In this document: in pieces, positions 18,015-26,804 of the stretch
Numbering within the stretch: position 1 is the first letter of the stretch
Layout of the letters: each line of letters starts with the position of its first letter
DNA from: Alkanindiges illinoisensis
GTDB lineage: Bacteria; Pseudomonadota; Gammaproteobacteria; Pseudomonadales; Moraxellaceae
Assembly: GCF_004377485.1 (NCBI RefSeq)
Contig: NZ_SNTY01000047.1
Location: 1 to 64,000 of the forward strand
DNA: 64,000 nt
Direction: 5' to 3'
Translations under genes and position numbers: made by a program
Notes under the pieces: generated by a model
What the model was told of the DNA's origin: nothing
Seen by the model: only the letters and a program-made list of their open reading frames with translations
Database searches by the model: none

Positions 18015-18407
18015 TCAGGAGCGGGACTGATAAAACCACCAGCCCGCATACAGGGCGGCAAGCCATAGCACAATGATAGCTGCTGCGCCCACATAACTGA
18101 CTGGTCTGGCTTGCTTGTTGGTGATCCATTGCTCTGCCTGTATCCGGCATTCATCAATGATGGGTGGGGGCAGTAATTTAATTGCCAGCCAGATAAAAGC
18201 AGGCAGTAGCAGCACATCATCCAGATAGCCCAATACAGGAATAAAATCAGGAATCAGGTCAACCGGGCTTAAGGCGTACGCCACAGTGATAATACAAAGC
18301 AGCTTGACCAGCCACGGCGTTGCAGGATGGCGCTGGGCAAACCAGAGCATAATGACATCACGTTTTAGACGCTTGGCCCATAATTTAATTGAATTAAAAA
18401 ATGTCAT
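18015..18407 (-). CDS. YkvA-like DUF1232 membrane protein
   Basis: The protein has 130 residues. The core YALSPVDLIPDFIPVLGYLDDVLLLPAFIWLAIKL is the conserved DUF1232 block, with the signature SPxDLIPDxIPxxGxxDD (split here around residues 45-70). A C-terminal membrane helix lies at about 107-124. AAAGG precedes the ATG. The family is widespread and uncharacterised. Confidence 0.85.
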   Translation of the reverse strand: MTFFNSIKLWAKRLKRDVIMLWFAQRHPATPWLVKLLCIITVAYALSPVDLIPDFIPVLGYLDDVLLLPAFIWLAIKLLPPPIIDECRIQAEQWITNKQARPVSYVGAAAIIVLWLAALYAGWWFYQSRS

Positions 18408-18570
18408 GCTTTGTGCCTTTGCTGGTTATGGTCATTCTACCAAGTCATCGCGGTTTGTAAAATTTTAAGCGGTTAAATCTTGTTGATAAAATAGCCCACT
18501 TAATTATTTTTAAGCATGGATGATTTTTATCATGGATCACTGATGCTGCACTGGAAAACTGCATAGCAAT

Positions 18571-18600
18571 AAAAAAGCCAGACAGTGGGTGTCTGGCCTT
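18571..18600 (-). terminator. Terminator of the pirin gene
   Basis: GCCAGACA and TGTCTGGC form an 8-bp stem with a 5-nt loop. On the minus strand it is followed by six T's, 60 bases after the pirin stop. Confidence 0.8.
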
Positions 18601-18663
18601 AAAAAAGCGCTGGTTAAAAGAGCACAGCTTTTAGTGATAAAAGCCTAAGATTAAACCTTGGCC

Positions 18664-19359
18664 TTAAGCCTGTGCGGGCAAATCAAACCACAGCAAATGC
18701 GCATCAGTATCGGCAATAATTTCGGCATTGCCTTCAAACACAATGGCATCCCCGGTTTGCACCACACTGTCATTGACCCGAACCTTTCCTTCAATCACAT
18801 GCAGGTAATTGAGGGCTTTTTGTGGTGCCAGTGCCAGGGTTTTGCCTTCATGAAGGTAAGCCGCTGAAATGACAGCGTCCTGACGGATAAACAGCGGGGT
18901 ATCCTGCGTTGGCGATACAATATGATGCCACTGGTTGGGCTGATCCCTTGGATCAAGCTTTACCTGCTGGTAAGTTGGCTCAGCATTGCGCACATTGGGA
19001 TATAGCCAGATTTGTAGCAAATGCACCGGCTGGTCAGTGGCGTTCATTTCACTGTGCTGTACGCCTGTTCCTGCGCTCATCAGTTGCCATTCACCCGCAG
19101 GAATATGCTCAATGTTACCCATGCTGTCCTGATGGCTTAAGCGGCCAGACAACACATAGGTCAGGATTTCCATGTTGTCATGTCCGTGGCGGCCAAAACC
19201 CTGATTGGCAGCAATAATATCTTCATTAATGACGCGCAGGGCAGACACGCCCATATAACGTGGATCTTGCCAGCTGCCAAACGAAAAGCTGTGTTTGGTG
19301 TCCAGCCAGCCCGCCTTGATATGACCACGATTTTCGCTTTTATGAATATAGCTGTTCAC
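18664..19359 (-). CDS. Pirin family bicupin protein
   Basis: This 231-residue protein matches the YhaK/pirin family. The N-terminal cupin contains the metal-site segment GRHGHDNMEILTYVLSGRLSHQDSMG, which supplies the conserved histidines, and GEWQLMSAGTGVQHSE supplies the closing glutamate. A degenerate second cupin fills the C-terminal half. Bacterial pirins are metal-binding proteins, some with quercetinase activity. Neither substrate nor role can be inferred here. Confidence 0.88.
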   Translation of the reverse strand: MNSYIHKSENRGHIKAGWLDTKHSFSFGSWQDPRYMGVSALRVINEDIIAANQGFGRHGHDNMEILTYVLSGRLSHQDSMGNIEHIPAGEWQLMSAGTGVQHSEMNATDQPVHLLQIWLYPNVRNAEPTYQQVKLDPRDQPNQWHHIVSPTQDTPLFIRQDAVISAAYLHEGKTLALAPQKALNYLHVIEGKVRVNDSVVQTGDAIVFEGNAEIIADTDAHLLWFDLPAQA

Positions 19360-19514
19360 CTTGTTCTCCGGACTATTTATCGTTGCGATAAGTCTATTAT
19401 GCGGATATTAAATCAGGCGACAAGGTACATTTTTGCAACGCTGCGTTGAAGCAATGTTTAATGATTGGCAACAGATTTAGGGGTTAATTGGAGAGGATTC
19501 ATTTTTTAAGTTTT

Positions 19515-19531
19515 ATGTTATATTATAACAT
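19515..19531. promoter_or_regulatory. Zur box
   Basis: ATGTTATATTATAACAT is a perfect 17-bp palindrome matching the core of the proteobacterial Zur site (ATGTTATANTATAACAT). It sits 10 bases before the ATG at 19542 of the COG0523 GTPase gene, where a zinc-loaded repressor would block transcription. Confidence 0.85.
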
Positions 19532-19541
19532 TTGTGATTTA

Positions 19542-20672
19542 ATGACGATCAATGCCATGCTAAAGCCGATTGTGCAGGCAAGCGCTATTCAAGCCGTACC
19601 AACCCATATCATTACCGGTTTTTTAGGCGCCGGAAAAACCACAGTGCTGAATGGCTTGCTGGCACAAAAGCCAGTAGGTGAAACCTGGGCAGTGCTCATG
19701 AACGAGTTTGGCAAAATTGGCGTGGATCAGGCGTTAATTCGCCAGCAGGATGGAATTGCCATTAAGGAAGTGATCGGCGGTTGCCTGTGTTGTACCAGTC
19801 AGTTGCCCATGCAGGTGGCACTATCCCGGCTGTTGCAGCAAACCAAGCCGGATCGCCTGTTTATCGAGCCCACGGGTTTGGCGCATGCTGATCAATTGAT
19901 TGACCAGCTTGGTCAGGCGCACTGGCAAACCAGCCTGCAATTACAGGCTGTGGTATGTGTGGTTAGTGCAGCCATGTTGCTGGACGCGCGCTATCGCCAG
20001 CACAGTATCTTGCTCAGTCAACTGGAAGTGTCAGACATTTTGCTGGTTTCACACGCAGATGAGATGCAGCCAGCACATGAACAAGCCATGCAGCAGCTTA
20101 TTGCGCAATATCCCAAGTTTGAGCAGCAGGTTTATCTGATTGAGCAGGGCAGGCTGGACTTTCAATATATTAACTATCGCCCTGCACATCACTCTATACA
20201 ACCACGACCTTTGCTGAATCCGGTTATTGTTGGTCAAAAGCCTATTGGCCCCAAGTCTTTTGGCCATAAGTTGCTTGAATTAACCGAGCAGCCAGCAGAT
20301 TCCAGTACCAGTGCGCTGGAACCGCCCTTTCATTATGTAGAGCAGGCCATAGGCCATGAGGTGGCAGGCTGGTGTTTGCCTGCCGTATGGCAATTTGAAC
20401 AAAAGGCCTTAATTGATTGCCTGTTAACCGCCAGTAACTGGTTACGCATTAAAGGGGTGGTGCATACTGAGCAAGGCTGGATTGCCATTAATTTTAGCCC
20501 AACTCAGCTGAATTATCACAGCCATGACGGGTTTGGTGATAACCGACTAGAAATTATTGTTACCACTGAAAATAGCACAGAAAAATCAAGCAATACCACG
20601 GATTGGCAGACGTTTGAGCGCAAGTTACTGGCCTGCCTGCGCTCACCACAGGTTGAACAATTGATGCCTTAG
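19542..20672 (+). CDS. Zur-regulated COG0523 (CobW/ZigA-like) GTPase, putative zinc metallochaperone
   Basis: This 376-residue G3E GTPase has the P-loop GFLGAGKTT near the N-terminus, the metal-binding CxCC motif in GGCLCCTSQLP, and IEPTG. The variable linker has dispersed histidines, and a CobW C-terminal domain (RIKGVVHTEQGW...) ends the protein. Members under Zur control, such as A. baumannii ZigA, deliver zinc to key enzymes in zinc starvation. The frame is open from 19488, but a Zur box lies at 19515-19531, so translation must begin after it. The ATG at 19542 is chosen and 19557 is possible. Neither has a clear Shine-Dalgarno sequence. Confidence 0.88.
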   Translation: MTINAMLKPIVQASAIQAVPTHIITGFLGAGKTTVLNGLLAQKPVGETWAVLMNEFGKIGVDQALIRQQDGIAIKEVIGGCLCCTSQLPMQVALSRLLQQTKPDRLFIEPTGLAHADQLIDQLGQAHWQTSLQLQAVVCVVSAAMLLDARYRQHSILLSQLEVSDILLVSHADEMQPAHEQAMQQLIAQYPKFEQQVYLIEQGRLDFQYINYRPAHHSIQPRPLLNPVIVGQKPIGPKSFGHKLLELTEQPADSSTSALEPPFHYVEQAIGHEVAGWCLPAVWQFEQKALIDCLLTASNWLRIKGVVHTEQGWIAINFSPTQLNYHSHDGFGDNRLEIIVTTENSTEKSSNTTDWQTFERKLLACLRSPQVEQLMP

Positions 20673-20675
20673 TGC

Positions 20676-21362
20676 TTATTCAGCATAGGCATAGGCGCCG
20701 CCTTTTTGCAGGGCACGCTGGTAGGCTGGGCGCGCATGAATTCGATTGAGGAAATCCACCAGTCTTGGATATTGTTGCTTAAGGTTGGTGCGCTGGGACG
20801 CCGCTTCGAGTGGAAAACTAAGCTGGATATCTGCTGCTGAAAACGTATCGCCCACAAACCAGCCGGATGGTTGCAGTTCATTGCTTAAATAATCCAGATG
20901 CAGTTTTAATTGCGGATCAATATAAGCACCCAGCACCCGCTCAGTAATCTTGCGGGCAATCGGCCGTGCAAAAAATGGCATTTTCTGTTTGGGAATCTGG
21001 TTAAAAATTAGTTTCATTACCAGCGGTGGCATGGCAGAGCCTTCTGCATAATGCATCCAGTAATCATAACGGATGCGTTCCGGGGTATTGTCGGCAGGCA
21101 TCAGACCGCCATTTCCGTAGGTTTTTACCAGATAATCAATAATGGCCGCGGATTCTGCCAAGGTGATATTTCCCATGGGATTGCCATCATCGGTAATTAC
21201 AGGTGATTTGCCTAGCGGATGCACGGCTTTCAGTTCTGGCGGTGCCAGCATGGTTTTAGCATCACGCTGGTAAAACTTGATCTGGTAGGGAATCTCCAGT
21301 TCTTCCATTAGCCACAAGATTCGCTGCGAGCGAGAGTTATTCAAGTGATGCAGGGTAATCAT
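20676..21362 (-). CDS. Glutathione S-transferase family protein
   Basis: The protein has 228 residues. The N-terminal thioredoxin-like domain (about 1-80) begins MITLHHLNNSRSQRILWLM, with the SRS serine in the usual catalytic place, and includes GKSPVITDDG and the glutathione-contacting LAESAAI. An all-helical C-terminal domain follows (FSAADIQLSFPLEAA). It converges tail to tail with the COG0523 gene three bases away. Its substrate is unknown. Confidence 0.9.
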   Translation of the reverse strand: MITLHHLNNSRSQRILWLMEELEIPYQIKFYQRDAKTMLAPPELKAVHPLGKSPVITDDGNPMGNITLAESAAIIDYLVKTYGNGGLMPADNTPERIRYDYWMHYAEGSAMPPLVMKLIFNQIPKQKMPFFARPIARKITERVLGAYIDPQLKLHLDYLSNELQPSGWFVGDTFSAADIQLSFPLEAASQRTNLKQQYPRLVDFLNRIHARPAYQRALQKGGAYAYAE

Positions 21363-21400
21363 GGTGTTGTCCTATTTTTGGTTCTGCGCTGTGTGGCAAA

Positions 21401-22972
21401 TTAGCGTCGTCGTGGCGAACTACTGCGCTTCACCCAACCACCCAGCAATAACAGCAGACCACTAATAATTAAAATCGGCCAGTCGCCAAAACGCATGTAA
21501 GGGGTACTGCCCTGCATGGCTGGCAAGTCACCGCGTAATACCCCACGCACGTCCTGCTTGAGCATACGTTCAATGTGGCCTTGTGGATTGATAAAGGCTG
21601 TTACGCCAGTATTGGTGGCACGGATAAACCAGCGCCCATTTTCCTTAGCACGCATTTGTACCATTTGCAGGTGTTGCCACGGGCCATCAGTACCCGTAAA
21701 CCAGGCATCATTGGACAGTGTCACCAGAAAATCACTGCGCTGTGCATTGTTGCGGGTCAGGTTGGGATAGGCCACTTCATAGCAAATCGCAGCAGCCAGA
21801 CGATGTCCTTTCACATTTAATGGCTTTTGATGACTGCCACCTGCGCTAAAGCTAGTCATGCTCACGTCATTTTTAAGCGAGGGCAGTACCCATTTTAGGG
21901 TACCTGATAATGGCACATATTCACCAAATGGCACCAGTCGCTGCTTTTTATACAAGCCATGCGAGTCCTTGCCAGCCGCCATAATGGCATTATAAAACTC
22001 ATCATAGCTGTTGGTGGCCGGGTTATAGGTATTTAATTCGGCATACGGAATACCAGTCACCCATGCGGAATTGGACTGCGCCGCATGCTTTGCTACGGCA
22101 TCAATAAACGGTTGCACATCGGCCTGAAACAAAGGAATGGAGGATTCCGGCCAAACCACCAGATCACGTCCCCATTCCTTTTGGCTTAAGGTGGCATAAA
22201 TGGCCAGTGTTTCGCCCTGATATTCCGTCAGCCATTTTAAATCTTGTGGAATATTGCCCTGAATCAATGACACCGTTAGCGGTGTAGACTTTTTTGGGCT
22301 GGTCCATTGCACTTGCCCCAAACCAACGGCAATCACCACTAATAACAGAGAAGGCAAAGCCCAGAACAGGCGGCCTCTGGCAATTTCTATTAAACTGGCA
22401 GCAATAAAAATTACCACAAACGATACGGCATAAATACCAGCCAGCGGCGCAAAATTATCCAGTTGATAAGTAGTAAACGCATACCCGGCAAACAGCCACG
22501 GAAAGCCGGTAAAAATCCAGGTCTTGGTCCATTCGGCAAACACCCACAGCGGGGCAAATGTGAGCGGGCTATGGCCAAAAAATCGCCGATACAGTGCTGC
22601 CTGAATTGCATTGAACAGGCCCATGCCAAGCCCCACAAAAGCAATCATACCAAGGGCCAGCGGCATAGGCGTATCGCCATACACATGAATCGAGGTGTAT
22701 AGCCAGAATCCACCCACCGTCCATAAGCCAAAACCATAGCTTTGACCAATCCAGAAGGCCTGTTTGGTGCTACGGTTATTGAGCAGCACATAAAAAATGG
22801 CAGGAGAAATTAGCGCAAACCACCACCATTCATACGGTGATAGCGATAGTGGCAGCATGGCACCAGCCAGCAGCGCAAAAATCATGGCACTGATTAACGG
22901 CAGTTTGGGATCATTGGCACTTTTGCGGGATTTGCTGTTTTTTTTATTTAAGCGTGCAAATACATTTCTCAT
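21401..22972 (-). CDS. lnt: Apolipoprotein N-acyltransferase
   Basis: Lnt adds the third acyl chain to lipoproteins at the periplasmic face of the inner membrane. The protein has 523 residues, with about seven N-terminal membrane helices, a nitrilase-like periplasmic domain and a final helix near 495. The catalytic triad is visible as Glu in WPESSIPLF, Lys in [13 protein letters not shown] and Cys in [10 protein letters not shown]. The ATG overlaps the end of corC by four bases, so the two are translationally coupled, as in many gammaproteobacteria. Confidence 0.95.
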   Translation of the reverse strand: MRNVFARLNKKNSKSRKSANDPKLPLISAMIFALLAGAMLPLSLSPYEWWWFALISPAIFYVLLNNRSTKQAFWIGQSYGFGLWTVGGFWLYTSIHVYGDTPMPLALGMIAFVGLGMGLFNAIQAALYRRFFGHSPLTFAPLWVFAEWTKTWIFTGFPWLFAGYAFTTYQLDNFAPLAGIYAVSFVVIFIAASLIEIARGRLFWALPSLLLVVIAVGLGQVQWTSPKKSTPLTVSLIQGNIPQDLKWLTEYQGETLAIYATLSQKEWGRDLVVWPESSIPLFQADVQPFIDAVAKHAAQSNSAWVTGIPYAELNTYNPATNSYDEFYNAIMAAGKDSHGLYKKQRLVPFGEYVPLSGTLKWVLPSLKNDVSMTSFSAGGSHQKPLNVKGHRLAAAICYEVAYPNLTRNNAQRSDFLVTLSNDAWFTGTDGPWQHLQMVQMRAKENGRWFIRATNTGVTAFINPQGHIERMLKQDVRGVLRGDLPAMQGSTPYMRFGDWPILIISGLLLLLGGWVKRSSSPRRR

Positions 22973-23817
22973 GCTTTTACAGCTCTAACCAGAATGATGC
23001 TGCGGGCATCCGCCTGCAAAATCTTGAACGTCCACTCATTCAGGTTGACCACCTGGCCTTCCAGATCGCTCACGCGACCAATTTCCTGCAACAGCAGGCC
23101 GCCAATGGTTTCCACCTCTTCAGTGGAAAACTCTGCACTTAATACATCATTAAAATGCTCAATCGGGGTTAAGGCCTGTACCAGCCAGGCACCAGAGACT
23201 TCATGGTCTGGCACGATATATTCGGCCAATGGGTCATCAACATCATGCTCGTCTTCAATCTCACCCACAATTTCTTCCAGCAGATCTTCCAGCGTGACGA
23301 TGCCAGATGTTGTCCCGTATTCATCCACCACAATGGCAATATGGGTTTGGGTGTGCTTGAGCATGCGTAGCACCTGATCGGAACGCGCGGTTTCTGGCAC
23401 AAACACCGGCTGGCGCATCAGGCTTTTCACATCAATCAGCTGGCCAGTCTGACCCAGCACGGGCAGCAAATCCTTGGCCAGCAAAATACCCACCACAGTG
23501 TCCTGCTCGCTGGCAGAAAACACCGGGAAACGGGAATGCGCCGATTCAATCAATACCGGCAAAATATCCAGCAGGGCGTCGTCTTCAGACAGACTCACAA
23601 TAGCAGGGCGCGGCGTCATGATTTCGCGGATCTGGGTGGCAGGCAAATCCAGCACGCCTTCCAGCATATCCACCGTATCAGGCTCTAAAAACCGCCGTGA
23701 ATCGTGTACCAGCTTCATGAGTTCATCACGGGTTTCCGGTGCCGTGGATAGCCACTTTTTCAAGCCACGCATTGTCCACGATGAGCCTTGCGGTACGGTA
23801 TCCCTCACCTCAGCCAT
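22969..23817 (-). CDS. corC: CorC/YbeX-type CBS domain protein
   Basis: This 282-residue cytosolic protein has two CBS domains (about 66-190; [21 protein letters not shown] and [20 protein letters not shown]) and a C-terminal CorC_HlyC domain with [16 protein letters not shown] and [12 protein letters not shown]. The [22 protein letters not shown] block is diagnostic. The family is linked to magnesium/cobalt handling and membrane integrity. It is upstream of and coupled to lnt. Confidence 0.92.
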   Translation of the reverse strand: MAEVRDTVPQGSSWTMRGLKKWLSTAPETRDELMKLVHDSRRFLEPDTVDMLEGVLDLPATQIREIMTPRPAIVSLSEDDALLDILPVLIESAHSRFPVFSASEQDTVVGILLAKDLLPVLGQTGQLIDVKSLMRQPVFVPETARSDQVLRMLKHTQTHIAIVVDEYGTTSGIVTLEDLLEEIVGEIEDEHDVDDPLAEYIVPDHEVSGAWLVQALTPIEHFNDVLSAEFSTEEVETIGGLLLQEIGRVSDLEGQVVNLNEWTFKILQADARSIILVRAVKA

Positions 23818-24027
23818 TTTTAAATCTCAAGTCAAAAACAAAAAAAGGATGGGCTATCATAGCCGAGCCTGCTGGTTCTTGCATTAAACTTGTTGCCTAA
23901 ACCGTATGTACTCGGTAAGAGGCAGTGGGCATTGGCACGCTGCCATAAGCGCACGGAAATTTACAAATGATTAATGCTATGATGGCAGGCATGTTCAACC
24001 TGTCAACCTAAACCTGTCCAATTGATC

Positions 24028-24318
24028 ATGCCTGAAAACTCTTCAAACCCTGCCGACAACCTAACCCTGGATAACGCCCATCTGGATAGCATTCATCTTG
24101 ACACCAGCGGGCTAAATTGCCCTGAACCTGTCATGATGCTGCATCAGGCCATGCGAAAAAGCCAGTCTGGCCAGATCATTCATGTCGTGGCAACTGATCC
24201 TTCAACCACGCGTGATATTCCCAAGTTTTGCCTGCATCTGGGCCATGAACTGCTTGGCCAGCACCAGCAGGACAATAACGGAAAGACGCAGTATCTGTTT
24301 GATATCAAGAAAAAATAA
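24028..24318 (+). CDS. tusA: TusA family sulfur carrier
   Basis: TusA relays sulfur from IscS to TusBCD for tRNA 2-thiouridine synthesis. From the ATG at 24028 the protein has 96 residues. The sulfur-accepting cysteine is Cys31 in the motif [10 protein letters not shown], and [19 protein letters not shown] is typical of the C-terminal half. The first 25 residues are an unusual polar extension rich in Asn, Asp and Leu, making it longer than the 81-residue E. coli protein. A TTG two codons upstream is a less likely start. Confidence 0.88.
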   Translation: MPENSSNPADNLTLDNAHLDSIHLDTSGLNCPEPVMMLHQAMRKSQSGQIIHVVATDPSTTRDIPKFCLHLGHELLGQHQQDNNGKTQYLFDIKKK

Positions 24319-24502
24319 AGGGCACAGCTTTACCAGATTATGCTGTTGGCAATATATACGCCTGAATAAGCCACATGATTTATCAATAAAGTTTGTAAAT
24401 AAAGGCTGGTTTTTACCAGGCTTGGCAGATAGGCAATTGACCTGCTGTCATGGTTCATCCACTATAATCCGATCATGTGTTCGGATTCAATTGGGGTGTT
24501 TT

Positions 24503-25135
24503 ATGGTTAGAAAGCCACAGCAAACCCGTGCCAAAATCACTGTTGATGCCATTATTGAAGCAGGATTCATTTGCATGGTGGAGCGCGGCATGGAGGGCAC
24601 GACCACGCGGCATATTGCTGAAATTGCTGGGATTAGCGTGGGTTCACTGTACGAATACTTCAGGAACAAGGAAGCAATTTACGCGGCTATGGGTCGGCAT
24701 TTCACTGATGAAGTGCTGATGATGCTCAAAAATGTTGCCCCATTGCTGGTTCAGGTGGAGCTGGAACAGGCGCTTGAAATCATGTTTTATGAGTTCAGTA
24801 ATTTGCTCAAGCGTGACAATGAGCGTTACCTGAAATGCGTGCGTTATGTGGGCGCATTGGAATATGAGCAATACGTGGACAAGATGGAACAGGGCCTGAT
24901 GGAACTGATCATGCGTTATGTGATGAACAATCCCAAATATCTACGCGTACCGAATATTCCGGCAATGGCCTACATTTGCATCAATAGCGGGATTTTTCCA
25001 ATTATCCGTCACCTGATTATGCCCAATCCCAATATCAGCTTTGATGACATGATCAAGGGTGTGACCCGCATGATTGTTAGCTATGTCAATGCTGAACTGG
25101 CTGAAAGTGCCAAGAACACTGAACAGCAAAACTAG
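24503..25135 (+). CDS. TetR/AcrR family transcriptional regulator
   Basis: The protein has 210 residues starting at the ATG at 24503 (MVRKPQQTRAKI). The helix-turn-helix is TTRHIAEIAGISVGSLYEYFRNKEAIYAAM, a classical TetR N-terminus (in residues 32-62). The ligand-binding C-terminal domain is divergent. The frame is open further upstream, back into tusA, but that part has no conserved features. It is directly followed by an oxygenase gene 31 bases away, which may be its target or co-transcribed. Confidence 0.88.
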   Translation: MVRKPQQTRAKITVDAIIEAGFICMVERGMEGTTTRHIAEIAGISVGSLYEYFRNKEAIYAAMGRHFTDEVLMMLKNVAPLLVQVELEQALEIMFYEFSNLLKRDNERYLKCVRYVGALEYEQYVDKMEQGLMELIMRYVMNNPKYLRVPNIPAMAYICINSGIFPIIRHLIMPNPNISFDDMIKGVTRMIVSYVNAELAESAKNTEQQN

Positions 25136-25166
25136 CGCAGGCAAGGGCAGTAGCTCGGAGCACAGC

Positions 25167-25994
25167 ATGGATAAAGCCCTGCAACCCGTTCACTCCCGGT
25201 GCCAGCATGATCAACACGCTTACCAGCAGCACCATTACCAGCAACATGGCTATCTAGTGTTGCCGCAACTGTTAAATCCACTGCAAATTAGCCAGCTTCA
25301 CCAAAGTGTTGAACCCATTTATACGAAATGGCTGGAACAAAACCAACCTAATCCGGGTTTTGATCAACGGGTGAATATGCATTCACTGACCTTGCCCAAG
25401 TATTTTGCAGGGCAGCCTGAACAGCGACTGGCATTTTTTCAGCAGTTGTCCTGCAAGGTTTTGGTTGATACTTTAAAAGCAGTGTTTGGCGAAGAGTTGT
25501 ATTTTCACAATACCCAACTATTTTTTAACCCTGCTGATCCACAAAAACACAACTACTGGCACCGTGACCTGCAATACAGCCCCATTCCTGAGGTGCAGCA
25601 ACAGCAGGCACATGCTGAACTGACTTCACTGCATGTACGTATTCCACTACGGGATGAAACCGGGATTGAGCTGATTCCGCGTAGCCATCAGCAGTGGGAT
25701 TCAGACCTCGAAAGCAAGGTCCGTTTTGCCAAAGATGGCTACCAGCAGCACGATGATTTACCACACAGCCAGCTTATTAGCTTAAAGCAGGGTGATGTGC
25801 TGGTGTTTAATGCCCAAATGATTCATCGTGGCCGCTATGATTTTAATGCCGAGCGGCTGGCACTGGATCTTTGCATTGGCACACCGCATCCACTGATTCA
25901 GGGCTTTCGGGATAGCGCAGTACAGCCCACAATGGATGAACTGGCGCAGATTAAGAATAGGGAATGGTTTATGGAAGCGAAGAAGTTGGAATAG
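25167..25994 (+). CDS. Phytanoyl-CoA dioxygenase (PhyH) family protein
   Basis: From the ATG at 25167, which has GGAG seven bases upstream, the protein has 275 residues. The double-stranded beta-helix fold of the Fe(II)/2-oxoglutarate oxygenases is indicated by His132-x-Asp134 in WHRDLQYSP, the distal His220 in QMIHRGRYD and an arginine at about 230 for 2-oxoglutarate. The first 28 residues are very rich in His and Gln. The substrate is unknown. The gene lies just after a TetR regulator, which suggests an inducible pathway. The longer frame into the tetR gene is not needed. Confidence 0.85.
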   Translation: MDKALQPVHSRCQHDQHAYQQHHYQQHGYLVLPQLLNPLQISQLHQSVEPIYTKWLEQNQPNPGFDQRVNMHSLTLPKYFAGQPEQRLAFFQQLSCKVLVDTLKAVFGEELYFHNTQLFFNPADPQKHNYWHRDLQYSPIPEVQQQQAHAELTSLHVRIPLRDETGIELIPRSHQQWDSDLESKVRFAKDGYQQHDDLPHSQLISLKQGDVLVFNAQMIHRGRYDFNAERLALDLCIGTPHPLIQGFRDSAVQPTMDELAQIKNREWFMEAKKLE

Positions 25995-26002
25995 AAAGCT
26001 GA

Positions 26003-26605
26003 TTAAAACTGACCTTCACAAGGTTCACCATCATTATCGCCATCCATCTTTGTACCCGGACAGTGATTAATAAAAAAGACTGCTTCTTCGTACGAGTGCA
26101 TTTGACTGCAATGCTGACGACCATCACAGGTGAACTGGCTTGGTTGAGCTGCTACAGCTTGAGTTGATGTAGAAAGAGATGAAGTTTCAGGTTGGGAAAG
26201 TTTTGAAGGGGTAACCAGAGTAGGTTCCTGCTGCGCCAATTGATAGCGCTGATATTTTCCATAAATAGTATAAATAATGCCAATGACTACAAGTATCCCG
26301 ATCAGGAGTGACACAAGACTCGATACGTTACCTGTTGTTGGGGTTCTCTTTGTATTAGAGTTTATCTTGACCTTTGATTTGTGTGTTATCGGCGTAATAT
26401 CAAGCCTCTCAATATATGCTGCTTGAGGTTTTCCCAATTGCCCTGTGGTAATCTCATAACGAATTTTTTCACCAATACGCGGTGTGACGCTATCTTTTGG
26501 AAAGGCACTAATGTGAATGAAGATATCTTTGCCTCCGTCATCAGGGCGAATGAAACCAAAGCCCTTTTCAGGGTTCCATTGTTTTAATATGCCTTGCTGA
26601 CGCAT
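26003..26605 (-). CDS. Cold-shock domain, transmembrane and Excalibur domain fusion protein
   Basis: This 200-residue protein has three parts. Residues 1-65 are a cold-shock domain with the nucleic-acid-binding motifs KGFGFIRP and DIFIHISAF. One membrane helix lies at about 93-110 (SLLIGILVVIGIIYTIYG). After a Ser/Thr/Gln-rich linker comes a C-terminal Excalibur-like domain with paired cysteines and the calcium-type loop DGDNDGEPCE. The cold-shock part would be cytosolic and the Excalibur part periplasmic. MRQQGILKQW is chosen as the start. An ATG four codons earlier has no ribosome site. Confidence 0.82.
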   Translation of the reverse strand: MRQQGILKQWNPEKGFGFIRPDDGGKDIFIHISAFPKDSVTPRIGEKIRYEITTGQLGKPQAAYIERLDITPITHKSKVKINSNTKRTPTTGNVSSLVSLLIGILVVIGIIYTIYGKYQRYQLAQQEPTLVTPSKLSQPETSSLSTSTQAVAAQPSQFTCDGRQHCSQMHSYEEAVFFINHCPGTKMDGDNDGEPCEGQF

Positions 26606-26682
26606 CGTCTTTCTCATTAAATATTTAAATATAGTATTTTAAAATAAATTAAGGCTGTCCTGTGGCTAAGTTTGAGTCATAA

Positions 26683-26712
26683 AAAAGCCCCAACCATTGT
26701 TGAGGCCTTTTT
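26683..26712 (-). terminator. Terminator after ETF-QO
   Basis: GCCCCAAC and GTTGAGGC pair around CATT with one mismatch, flanked by A's and T's on both sides, so it can act on either strand. It lies about 95 bases beyond the ETF-QO stop. Confidence 0.6.
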
Positions 26713-26773
26713 CATATCCGAATTACATATTCGGATATGAGGTACGACTAGCAAAGCATTACTTTGCCGTACC
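26712..26773. repeat. Two consecutive hairpins in the ETF-QO 3' region
   Basis: TCATATCCGAAT (26712-26723) and ATTCGGATATGA (26729-26740) form a perfect 12-bp hairpin. It is followed at once by GGTACG-acta-GCAAAG-catta-CTTTGC-CGTACC (26741-26773), a 12-bp stem with a 4-nt bulge. Both lie between the ETF-QO stop and its terminator. They may stabilise the mRNA. Confidence 0.6.
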
Positions 26774-26804
26774 GCAAGAACAATCCTACATATTTGGATA
26801 CTAA

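Noticed and set aside
24182-24502. In-frame extension of the TetR protein back through tusA
   Set aside because: It overlaps the tusA coding sequence in another frame. The TetR family start matches the ATG at 24503.
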